Assembly: GCF_008831285.2 (NCBI RefSeq)
Contig: NC_045143.1
Span: forward strand, 837,003-901,002
Source: Nymphaea colorata
Lineage: Eukaryota; Streptophyta; Magnoliopsida; Nymphaeales; Nymphaeaceae
Direction: 5' to 3'
Length of the DNA: 64,000 nucleotides
Numbering within the stretch: the first letter of the stretch is position 1; every line of letters begins with the position of its first letter. Below the pieces are notes generated by a model. The model searched no databases. It saw only the letters and a list, made by a program, of their open reading frames with translations, and was not told the origin of the DNA. Positions 10,994 through 22,240 of this stretch are shown piece after piece. The position numbers and the translations under genes were made by a program.

Positions 10994-12720
10994 ATTGTAA
11001 AATGCTGAACAATGCAAATGTGGTGAAGCCATCATCGTCGTCCCTCGGATCTCTTAGAGACGACTCGACCATCTTTTGAGTTTCGAACCAGCTCTAAGTT
11101 TTTAGGTGAGTGATTATCCGGTAGTCGCATTCAATCTTTTCCCGTCGTCATCTCTGATGTGGGTTGGATCCAACGCACCAAAGCTCGACACCAGAGGTGA
11201 GCTCTACGGGCCGGAATCTTCTGATTTCCAGCCGCCCCTGTTCTGAAGTGAATTATTCCAGCGGCTCTGTTCATCTCGGTGTCGTTGTTTCCTCCGGAGG
11301 TCCGTTGCCTTCCAAGTGCTCAGTCCAGATGCGGTTTCATCGAGCCCAAGCTTGACCAGTGTCGCCGATCCTGTTGGCCAGACTCTCGAGTTTGCCGGCC
11401 TCTCACCCAGCTGCCCCTGTTTTCGGGCGTGAGGAGCTTTCGCATCCGCGGGTGACGATTTCTGGTGACCGTTGGCTCCCCCAGTGCTCAGACGGATTCC
11501 CCAGCCAAAGGCGATCGTGAGGGACCCCTACTTCGGCTGGAAGTACTTCGGTGGACGGTCGGAATCCGTGAACTCCATCCTTCCTCTCTGCCTCTGACCA
11601 ACTGCTGAAGCCTCCCTTTTCAGCTTCAGACCGAGCTGCAGCGTTGCATCGGCCGTGTCTGCTGTCTCGGCGGCTGCTGTGACTGTTGTGGCCACTGCGG
11701 TAGCGACCTCCTTTCATAGGGAGCGGTATCGTGTCCTGCCCAGCCGCCTCGCCAACCGCTCAGTGGCGCCTCGGCGGATCGGTTCCCATCAGCCACAGAC
11801 ATTTACTCTTTTCCCATCATTTGTTCAACTGAATCATGTAACATCTAATCTTTGCAAGATTGTGGCAGCAACACACTCTATAGGGAAGATTATGTTGTGG
11901 AAGTCACTGATATGCTATGGTTTTGAGCTTAATTGTTTTTATATATTTTTTAATGAAAACGTTGACTTTTTTCAATAAAAAAAAGTGAAACATGTTGCTG
12001 CGCTGCCATTGATAGGGAAAACATCTTATAAGGTCTTGTGTGGAACCAGTGTATCCAATATGACTCCTTATCCGGGAGCATTAGCCGATACGTATCGTAT
12101 GGGCACCTGTTGATATAATATGTGACTGATGCAGGTTTTTTAATTTTTTAAATCAATCAAAAACATTTTAATTAAAGTTTTTTAGACTTGTGGTAATGAT
12201 CGCAGCCATTCCTTTATTGCATGGTTTCTGCTTAATATTTGACGAAATAATCGCAAGTTCAATCAATTTTTTTAAGCCGCCTCATGACAAGATAAAGAAA
12301 AGTCTTTTCATATTATTTGAAACCAAGAAAAAGCAGGAAGTAGAAATTCCATAGTTATCAGGATCTGCTGGAGTCTGCCTAATCCATCTGATTATGTAAA
12401 TAAACAAGTTGCAAGTAATTAATCAAAAGCTATAATGTAATTCCAATCACAGATTTAAAAATTTCCGAGGGACCAAATGTCCCAACGATCAGCCTTCATC
12501 CATCGATCGCAAAACTCATCTTCCTTCGATAAACATATCCGCAACATTCTATACTCACAAGAACAGGAAATGGATTCATAATATTAATAAAATCCCTAAG
12601 CAATTACATACGGGAAGCTCACGAATTCACGTTGAACCAAAGTGCAGGGAACCTGAGACTTCTCAGCAGACGGTACTAGCACCTAAGCTATATCTCATCA
12701 CTGTGTCAGTCAGTGAGTTG
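10994..12720. other. GC-rich then AT-rich intergenic DNA, no gene recognised
   Basis: Positions 11020-11810 are distinctly GC-richer, with short frames on both strands that I could not assign (for example 11403-11717 minus, 11655-11978 plus). The composition suggests a retroelement leader or captured gene material. Positions 11820-12720 are AT-rich and featureless, apart from a small palindromic stretch near 12090 (GATACGTATCG). Confidence 0.35.
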
Positions 12721-13350
12721 CGAAATCCGCATCATTCTTGTTTAAGCATCCATTCCTTGTTCTTCCACATACGATCGTTGTAGCTATCCATCACATCACA
12801 ACTCGTTTATTCTTTCAAATAAATTCCCTTTGTTATAGTAGATTTCCTGTCCATCAAACGGGCCCTAAGCGTCATGTTTCTCCAAGCGCTTGGGTTGAAG
12901 CTGTCTTCGCCGTTCTTTTCTCCTGCCATTGCCTTCTCCACCTCTATGGATGACGTTGCAGAATTTTCACAGGCCACAGCATCCTCTGACATCCCGTGTC
13001 CCTCGTGGCCGTGACAACCTTCATTTGGCAGCCTTGAAATACTCTTCTCCTGATCATGCATTGCCTTCTTCTTCAGTGCAGCAACCCCTCTGCCCTGTTG
13101 GTGTATGGAACTTGATTCATACTGAACACTCGTATGCAAATGCGGATTTGCCCTAATCCTTATGTTGTGAAGGGGGCCGCAGTTTCTTTTATGGTCTTCT
13201 CTTTGAGAGTGTCTGTGTTGATCTGAGAGTGAATAGTGAAAGATCTGTGCGACCGTGGACGTAGAAGATTATTGCTCCGAACCATGTACTTCTTCTTTGT
13301 TGCTTTTATCTCTCTCTTGAGAGTGCGAAAGAAGAGTTTTGTGTGTTGTT
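12721..13350. other. Unidentified coding-like stretch beside a foldback
   Basis: Minus-strand frame 12807-13139 reads through residues such as FNPSAWRNMTLRARLMDRKS but does not begin with ATG. The plus strand carries a short ATG frame near 12948. Neither belongs to a family I recognise. Position 13160 onward is non-coding up to the foldback. Confidence 0.2.
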
Positions 13351-13354
13351 CCTA

Positions 13355-14048
13355 TGTTAAAAATAAGAAATATATTACAAAACCTGTGAGTGTATATTTA
13401 ACTAGGGTGAGTGTATATTTAACTAGGGCGGATGCCACAGAACAGCGTCAATGACGTTATGAGAGAAGCAATTAGTTGGTTGCCTTCATGTAAAGATGGG
13501 ATGGATGGATGCCATTAATTTCACGTTGAAAAACACAAATTTGAGAGAGAAAGGAAGATTTCTGAGAGAGAAGAGCGGATAAACTTGTTAAGCTTTTGGA
13601 GAAGCCTGCCAAGCATCAAGGTTGCCAAAAAGGAGGAAAAGCACCGACAGTTGAAGGCAAACAATCTTTCGAGTTTACCAAATTTACCGATCCACATCAA
13701 CACCCTAACATAAGTCGTTCGACTTTGAATTGTAAAACTAACTTTCTAAAGATTGTTTGCCTTCAACTGTCGGTGCTTTTCCTCCTTTTTGGCAACCTTG
13801 ATGCTTGGCAGTTGGCAGGCTTCTCCAAAAGCTTACAAGTTTATCCGCTCTTCTCTCTCAGAAATCTTCCTTTCTCTGTCAAATTCGTGTTTTTCATCGT
13901 GGAATTCATGGCATCCATCCATCCCATCTTTACATGAAGGCAACCAACTAATTGCTTCACTCATAACGTCATCTGACGCTGTTCTGTGGCGTCCGCCCTA
14001 GTTAAAGACATACTCACAGGTTTTGTGATATATTTCTTATTTTTAACA
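13355..14048. mobile_element. 694-bp foldback element with ~300-bp arms
   Basis: The left arm 13355-13672 and right arm 13748-14048 are near-perfect reverse complements, separated by a ~75-base loop. Ends read TGTTAAAAATAAGAAATAT and its complement. A 3-base CTA occurs immediately outside both ends, a possible target duplication. The left arm has one extra copy of a ~21-base unit (GTGAGTGTATATTTAACTAGG) at about 13386-13427. The right arm has a small insertion repeating GTTGGCAG. There is no transposase. It could be a foldback or a PIF-/CACTA-like MITE; the ends do not decide. Confidence 0.75.
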
Positions 14049-15644
14049 CTAGGAAGCCACGCACCAAACATCGACCCGGGCTTGATGAAATTGAAAGAGT
14101 TCATTTAATTGAAAGGAAATCTCGAATCCGTCACGCAATTGGGATTGAAAGCTTCTACTTGTATGCCGTTCCGGGGGTGCAAGGCTTCACAAGCGCATAG
14201 TATACTCGAGACCTAAAGCTGAACCGTCGCGTATCATTGCATGCACCACCTTACACTAACTGAAATATATTGATTGCATTCACCAATCAAGAGGTTCTTT
14301 CATTTTCAGAATGTTACCAGCAATTTAACAATATTATCTGTGGACCAGAAGGCTATTTTACTTTCGGTGGTTAGAGGAAGATGAAATAGGAAAAGATTTA
14401 ATCATTCTGTTGCCGCCGATCATTTTTGTATAATAAAAATGTCAAAGAAAAATGAAGTGCATGCTTCAAATTTGTCTACATTTTTCATTTTTTAGATTGA
14501 TTGTTGAATTGTCCCGTGAAATGCACTATATTTACCTTTTAAGTTGCCAGATTCTATGAAAGCCTAGGTCCCCAATTGGATTCTGCGTTTTATCTTTCTT
14601 TTCTATTTCAAAATGACGAGTTTAGAATGGATTAAAAAAAATTATGAGATTCGAGAAAAAATGGTTGAAATCTAATGTGTAGATCACGTTATATTATATT
14701 TAAAATACCTTTAATAGCGTAACTCGGCTCCCAAATTTCTAATGCAAACACGTCCATGTTTAGGATCCAGAAAGCGATTTTGTTGGATAAGAATATTATA
14801 TTTTTTGGTGCATGTTTTCAAAATATATAATTTATGTTATGTTTCATATTGATATCCTTTTGTGGTAGTACTGTACTACCACAAAAGTCAACACTATAGA
14901 AATTCAAAAATAAAATTGGCTGCCTATGTATATTGCTCCAAACCCCTCAAAAAAAATATATATATAATGTTATTGTAGATAATCTAATAATCAAACATTA
15001 GATACAATTTTATCATACTTATTGAAACAAAATATATGATGCTTTTTCGTCGATATTCTTGTTGAAGTCCTCTAAACAATATTTGGTGCAACTGACCATA
15101 AAGGAAAGCCAACTTAAAGCTGCCATGCTTTCCAGCAGTCAAGATTTCATTTTCCAATCACAAGTTGTTTTGGTAATATTTTTTACATGTATAATATTTT
15201 CATTACATAACGGTCGTCCAAATTTAAAGATTATATGAATGATTTAATTAATCATTTAATTAACCTAACTGATGGTTTATAAAGTATCACTTATAAAGCA
15301 ATATTTGATAAATGAAACTTATACCATACATTTGGAAAATTAATCTTTAAATCACGTGCAGCCCATCATACTTATACATCCAAATGCTTAATGAAACATT
15401 TATACCTCTTATAAGCCTCGTTTTAAGGTTACTTCTACTCAGGCGGGTTTGAGCAAGTGAAACTAAATGTTGGGAACTAAAATTGTTGGATATTTAGTAC
15501 CCTGTACTTTTTTGGTGGAAATCTTGTTTTACTTCCATTTGTTTCATTTCGTTTGATTTTATGAAATTCCTTACATTGAGAAGTTAATAGGAAAAAAATT
15601 TATTCCAACATTGCTTGGTATTAAAGTTTCATAATAGCTTAATG
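14049..15644. other. AT-rich intergenic DNA with a short perfect palindrome
   Basis: No gene recognised. A 13-bp perfect inverted repeat with a 3-base loop lies at 14858-14886 (TTTTGTGGTAGTA, CTG, then its complement). The rest is AT-rich sequence without assignable elements. Confidence 0.4.
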
Positions 15645-17536
15645 TTCTGTATTTGTCTACAGCTAGACCTTTTCACCGAATTTGAATTAAAGTTGTAGCT
15701 CTATAGTAAAGTTCCATGTAATCAAATGGGCAAAGTCAGATTAGGACCATGTTTTTCTAAAAATTAACATGATTAGTTTTCAAAAGATCTTTGGATTGGG
15801 GGCGGAGGGCGAGGCAGTTGCCAGATACTTGTAGGCAATTGCCTACATAGACCACAAAAAAAAAGAAACATTTTATTTTTATATTGATATTTTTGAACAA
15901 ATTTTCTCATTTACATATTGGTTCCCCCAAAAAATTTAAATTATATATGTAACATCTCTTAGCCAAAATTTTCTGGCTTCGCCCCGATCTTTAAAAAACT
16001 GAAATTGAAAGATGAGGTTTCCACATAATTATTGGGAGTATTATGTAGGATGTTGCATGGTCCCTCACCTTATTAGAAGGATCACAACCTGTGATCATGC
16101 TTGCATTGATGAAATTTTTTGCCAGCAAAAAATTTCAAACGTTCGTCATGTTTTTTTTTTCTAAAAGATATAAAAAATACATGCAACACACTTGGATGTT
16201 GTTCAAAATACATAAAAAAATTAATGAAAGCATGAGATTTAACATGATTTTCCACCACGGAAGGCCACCATGGGCCCTAAGGATCAATAGTGTGAGATTT
16301 GATATTTATACACTTTGTTTACATAATATCTAGATATCTCTTTGATTTTTTTTACATGTCTAGGTTGACGTATCTCTTTGTTGATAGCGATGCTATTATT
16401 ATTTTTGTTGGCTTCTTTACTCCTATAGATATCACTCCCTTATAAATCGCAAAATTATTGCCAACAATAATAACATTTCTTTTATTAAGCAAAACTGATA
16501 GTTACATTGCATAACATCAATATTGTTAGATTTGATATGTACAGTTTACAATAATTTCCAGAAACCCAATTTCCTTGCAAATTCAGGTGGATGACCCTCC
16601 TTGTTGATAACAATTTTGTTATTATTTTTATTACATCTTTACTTTTATAGATATCATTTTCTCAAAGTCACCACATTACCTTTAACAATAATAACATTTC
16701 TTTTGTTGAGAAGATCTTGTTTGATAATGTTAAATCATTTGCATAACACTTTCCATTTTCACCTCCAAAACATACTTGAAAAATCCAAGAGATCACATTT
16801 CTACCCTTTTTTTTTTTTTTTTTTTTGCAACGAGTCAACGACCCTCCTTGTTGATAATGATGCTATTATTATTTGTGTCCATATTCACCTCCACAATATA
16901 ATTCCTTTATAGGTCACAAAATTATTTTTTATCGATGATCACCTTCATTTTATTGTGAAGATTTTATTTAATAACTTTAAACACTTATATAATGCTCTTT
17001 ATTTTCTCGTGCACCATATGGGGATCTTCTTGCTATAATACCATATGCAGATTTATGGAACATGGCATTCTAGTATTTCATGGATATATCTCAATCTTTG
17101 GGATGGATCCATGAAATACCATGTTTATATTTATATTATTATTGCCAAACACCACCTAAGCATCATTTAGAATCTTTTATAGTAGAACTTATCTAGTCGG
17201 CCGTTAACTATGCTAACCTTCAATGGGTAGCCACTGAACAAAAAAAATTAAACAAAATGAAGATTAGATACCTTTAGGCCACATACTAACTTTATATTCA
17301 TATGTTTTGTGATCAAGTGTGAACATCTACAACCAGTCACGTTTACTCTAGAGAGTATGCTTTAATCGTCAGTAGATGCTATTATTTGGCACAATCGCAG
17401 GGCGTTTGGTAGGAAGAATTTGTATTCTTGGAATGCATGTTTTTTTAATAGATGATATGAAGGACATCATATTTTAGGAGTGATTAGAGACATTTTCTTA
17501 GTTCCAACAAATGAAATACTGGACATTCTATAGGCA
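15645..17536. repeat. Long dispersed repeat, copy B (direct copy at 2812-4797)
   Basis: It is collinear with copy A. Copy B has about 70 extra bases near 16765-16835 (including a long T-run) and lacks copy A's ~90 bases near 4230-4315. So each copy keeps sequence absent from the other. An internal GC-ended MITE-like piece is clearer here (about 15798-15990, from GGGGGCGGAGG to GGCTTCGCCCCGATC). Non-coding. The two copies are not obviously LTRs: no TG/CA ends and no primer-binding site follow copy A. Confidence 0.75.
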
Positions 17537-19350
17537 CGTGTCCTAAAAATGTCCTTCTTACTACACTCTCTTCAAACAAGACCACCAAACCAGATTCAGA
17601 AGTAGAATCTTCTTGTACGTGGTTTTTGCAACATCAGGTAGGAGATAGGTAGAGATGTAGTCTCATTCAAACACAGCAGCAAAAGCAAAGGAAGAAATTT
17701 CATTCTGCTTGAGATTCTCTTCCCCACATTCAAACGCTCCCATGCAACCATGGAATGTCAAGGCAGCCGGGGTCTCCGTGGGACGTATTTCCATGGAGCC
17801 CACTCTTTGAAACATTGATTTAGTATTAAAACTTAAGTGAATTTGAGTCTAGTTATATGCACTACGATATTCGGGTAACTACTTCATAGTTAATTGAAAA
17901 TTTGTTAATCATATATGAAGTCGCACATTTACATACGGATGACTCGACATTCACTAATTGTCAATTATGTTCGAAGCACATACATATATAAAAAAAAAAT
18001 ATCATCTTTTATGGTGCGAGTGATGTGTTTGTCTATTGGTGTCTTCTCATCAGTCAGTCCCCAAATGGGTCCAGACATGACAAAGTGAGCATTCGAGAGT
18101 CCACGAACAACGAGTGGACCTGCTACAATGTTCACATCATGTCAATGAGACGAGTTCAACTAAGTGGGATCCATGACCCAGTGCTCTCTTCTTTATCCAA
18201 CAACAAAGCCACGTGTTCTTAAACTTTCTTTGCACTAAAAGAAAAAAGGGAAAGAAAGTCTGTTCCTTCATAATGCAATAAGAATTAATCCACCCAAATC
18301 ATGGAACTGCACTCGATTCTACTGTCAAATGAACTGACGATGCCATCAACCCTGCAAACCTGGCTTGGACTGATCCACATGCAATGACAAATGTGTTCTT
18401 ATTTCCTTTCAACAAATGAATAAATATCATGAACTTTTCCAAATAAAAGATCCCGACAATCAAGATTTATGGCTACGGGAAGATTAGTCAAGATAAGAAG
18501 CAGTAGCAAAGTCAAAAATTTTGATTGAGGAACACTAATCCAAAACTTTCACGCCCCTTGAAGGGGCTCCATATATATATATATATATATAATGTGTGTG
18601 TGTTAAATAATTGAGGGTAACAATGTAAAAGTAAAGGTATTTTGTGCGGCTGGTGTCGACAACTTTCTACAGGAGACAACATGTGGCTCAGCCACTGGAC
18701 GGGAGCATGTTTTAAGCTAAGGCAGAATGTTTTTGGACCCATCAGGTCATTCATGGCTTCAGGTTTCAGTGGGGCAACGTCAGTGATGGATGAGAAGGAA
18801 GCTACAAGGAAGCTGCCAATAAAAGGGTGTTTGATAACCTCACATGTTGTCTTTGGGTCTGCCCATCGGCTCTGACAATACTGTGCTATAATCTTAATCC
18901 CTTGTTTCCGGCAGACTAATTATAATCTTTAACCATTAGCAGAAACAGACAAATTACTCCTGCCAAACTTTAGCAGAGAATTGCGATTACAATTTTTGAG
19001 CCGGAAGATCATCCCTCTCTCTAACGCATGAGATAAGAAGAAGAAAGAAACAGACTGCTGGACAACATGTAGCTGGCCTACCAGCCTTGTCAATTGGATG
19101 GTGCACGATGATGTGAGGCTGCTGAGCTGATGTTCTGATTATCTCTTCTTATATTTCGAATTATATTTCTTCTTTTCAACTCCGAAGAGCCGACATTGAT
19201 AAGTATCGTGCGATATCGACAACACTGCTTTGAACGAGAATGCTTTTTCAGGCCGCATCGGCAGACGTCCCCACTATGTAGATACACCAGTGATTCGCCG
19301 GGCCTACAATGACTTGGATTTGCAGACCCATCAACGAACAGATAGCTAAC
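17537..19350. other. Intergenic sequence with AT/GT microsatellite
   Basis: No recognised gene. A simple (AT)n tract followed by (GT)n lies at 18571-18603, preceded by a GCCCCTT/AAGGGGC hairpin at 18553-18567. A plus-strand frame at 18642-18875 has no recognisable family. Confidence 0.4.
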
Positions 19351-19351
19351 T

Positions 19352-19549
19352 TTGGATCATGCATTCCCACAGATACATGAACATGAAAACTTTTTGGACA
19401 ATAAAGCTTGGTGGCGCATTTGGGATGAGTGCAACAAGAGAGTCTTTAGGGACACCTTCTCTTCACCGGATTCTGTGGCTCGTCTTGTGCAAGGGGATGT
19501 CCAGTTTGCCATTCGGTTGAAACGCCGCTGTCCGTCTGCGACTGGGTGA
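19352..19549 (+). pseudogene. LINE (non-LTR retrotransposon) ORF2 C-terminal remnant
   Basis: The frame reads AWWRIWDECNKRVFRD then SSPDSVARLVQGDVQFAIRL and stops. This is the typical end of plant L1-type LINE ORF2 proteins, where the zinc-binding RT-associated domain finishes with a WW.IW..RN.R.F motif and a short helical tail. No reverse transcriptase or endonuclease domain precedes it, and the frame lacks a start codon. So it is a 5'-truncated insertion of the kind LINEs usually leave. The pyrimidine-rich sequence after 19550 would be its 3' UTR; I see no clear poly-A tail. Confidence 0.6.
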
Positions 19550-22240
19550 CTATGTCGCGCTGCCTTTCCTCTCGCTCTTATTTTTCTGTGCATTGAATTA
19601 TATATTTCCTCTTCCTGATCCTATTTTTGCGGTTTGTTCTTTGCGGATGTACTTAGGGGACCTCTTGTCCCCAAATTTATTTGTTCCCATTTTCATATGA
19701 AGCGCCACGACGAATTCTCTATCAAGCATGGGCCTACGACTCTAGCAAAAACTCATGAAGGATCATGTGTTCCCTTGTATGTCTTGCTTTTAATTTACTC
19801 CAGATGGGTGCTAAATTTGGGATGTGAAAGGAATATAAGTATACTTTTACGATATGATTGATGAAATCATGAAGGAAATACTAATCAAATTTGGATTTGG
19901 CATGCAGCGTCAAAACTGAACAATTATCTTTCCTTTCCAGTAATGAATAGATACCCGAACCAATTGCATATGAATGTTGGATTTGATGCTAGTAAGGCTT
20001 TCATAGAAAAGGTTTGAATTCTGACCCCATTAACATCACATTTTATGCTATACTTTTACATGTATAGTCTCAAAGGTTTCGCCAGAAAATAATTAAATAT
20101 ATACATATTTTTTGAAATACCATAACTTCAGCTACACCTTTTTTGTCTTTACGTCAAATTTTTCATAGTTCTGAAATGACAGGATCTTCTCTAAAATTTT
20201 CCATTATATACATACTGATTTTTTTCTGCCATGAAAGCAACTCTGCTTGGTCGTAAGATTTTTTCAACCCTTGCAAGATCTCGACAGCACATATGTGTGG
20301 TATGAAAAACCACGAGGAGGAGAGCTACCTAAATTCCTTTCCTTAGATTGAATGGTCAGGAAGTTTTGCACCATGACAGCCTTATGTGCTGACCGCTATG
20401 GGCTGTGAATATTAAGGATTGCATTATTTAATTAATCATTTTAAAATGTTAATTTTAAAATAGAAAATGAAAATAGTCGAATACATGGGGATGCATAGAC
20501 CGAATGAAACCGAACCATTTGCGAGCCAGGCCAAACAGTCACGAATGGAACGAGAGGCCAAGTTCGTACGGGCAACGAGCAAGTGGGACGCACCCGTCCA
20601 CGTTGAGAGCGAATGCAAGAAACAGAATCTTCTGCGGATCAATGAATTCAATTGTTTCGTTCACATAAAAACGATTTCACGTCCCTGTTCTCGGACGTGG
20701 CGTTTTGGTTCTGGGGCAAGGACAGCCTTGCTGCCGGAGCCACTTGAACCACGTGGACAGAAAGCTTCTGAGCAGATCCGTCACGGACAATAATCACATT
20801 CTCGTGAGAAAGAAGTCGGCTAGATAGAAATCTAGCTCCATGTAAGAATCGTCTTTCTCAAGTCCCCGTAGAAAATTATTCACAGACGCCTCGTTCGGTG
20901 CCGCATTGTTACAGGCGTTGAGGTGTGCCAGAGAAGAGAATGCAGTGAACGAATAAGACGCTGTGGACAAAGCACAGTCCCACCAGTAACGTCTCATTAG
21001 GGCCTGCCTTTGCAATTCAAATCTGGATTCCTCCTAGACAGACCGACCAATTATTGCACCTAGATCGCTTCGAAACAGGAGGCTTCTGGCCGACTTGATG
21101 CTCTTTGTTCATATTACCATGAAAGGCATCTGTGGGATCTTCCACAGTTTTCTGCCCCAGGTTTATTGATCTTCTTATCCGCTCCACTCGCCGCCGCACC
21201 AAACAATGGGTTGTCTTATCTCTCATTTGAAGAGCGCGCCTGCTTATGCAGGCGCACCCACTCAACCACACACACACATACTTTCACACGAGCGCGAGCG
21301 TGCATACATCTCTCTCTCTCTCTCTCCCCCTCACACACACACACACAGTGACAAGCAAGAAGAGAGAGAGAGGCGTTGCATATATGATTGACAGCCTTCA
21401 AATGGGCTTGACTCAGATGAAGGATAAAATAATGGCAAATATCCAAATGGGTGACTCGGACTGACAACAGACAAAAGATAAAAGATGGGGGGTACTGGTC
21501 CTACTGGAGAAAACGATGACGAAGAAACAGTTTGGAAGGTGTAACCAAAAGTATGGGACCGCTGAAATTTTTTATATGCAAAAACGGACAAAGCTGAACG
21601 GATTAATTTAATGAATCGAGGAACCATCTTCTGTGTTTGGTTTTCTTCACATGGAGGCATGGAGGTACAAGAGCAAGGACAAAAATAAAGCGCACAGTGG
21701 CATGACAGGATGGAAAATTATTGAGATAACTCCGACCATTCAATAGACAAAGCATTAGTGATTATATCCAATTCTGATTTGATCTTCGTCATGCACTGCA
21801 AATGTTACTAGAGATTGGAAAATTACAGACAGAACTGTGATAATTTGTTCAAAAGTGCTGAAGCAAAACCTACTCGATCGCTTATATGCTGTTACAAGAA
21901 TGAGTAGTGAAGGTAAAAAAATGCAGGCAATCTGGAGCAACATGCCAAATTGGGTGCACAGTACAGAAAAAAGAAATTATGAAGCTGGAGACTACAGCAC
22001 CAGGAAGAATATGCTTGAGAATCATTGAAAGTTACCTGACAAGCTATTTCTCTACAAGTTGATGAAAGGGGCTGTACAGCTGGATCTCATTTCCAATTGC
22101 TTATTTGTTCTCTAGTACCTTCTACATAATACAAAGCGAAACAGATCTAAAAGAAAATAAACACGTCTTAATGTTATACCCTCATCTAATTCCAAGCAGG
22201 TGGCTTATCACACATTGCAGGGATTAATCGATTGCCACAG
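19550..22240. other. Intergenic DNA downstream of the ACT-repeat gene
   Basis: No gene recognised. Positions 21262-21372 hold clustered simple repeats: (CA)n, (TC)n, (CA)n and (GA)n. The last few hundred bases before 22241 should include the 3'UTR of the ACT-repeat gene. Confidence 0.4.

Noticed and set aside
2812..17536. The two 2-kb direct repeats as LTRs of one giant retrotransposon
   Set aside because: No TG/CA termini, no primer-binding site after copy A, no gag or pol between them, and the copies differ by sizeable private segments.
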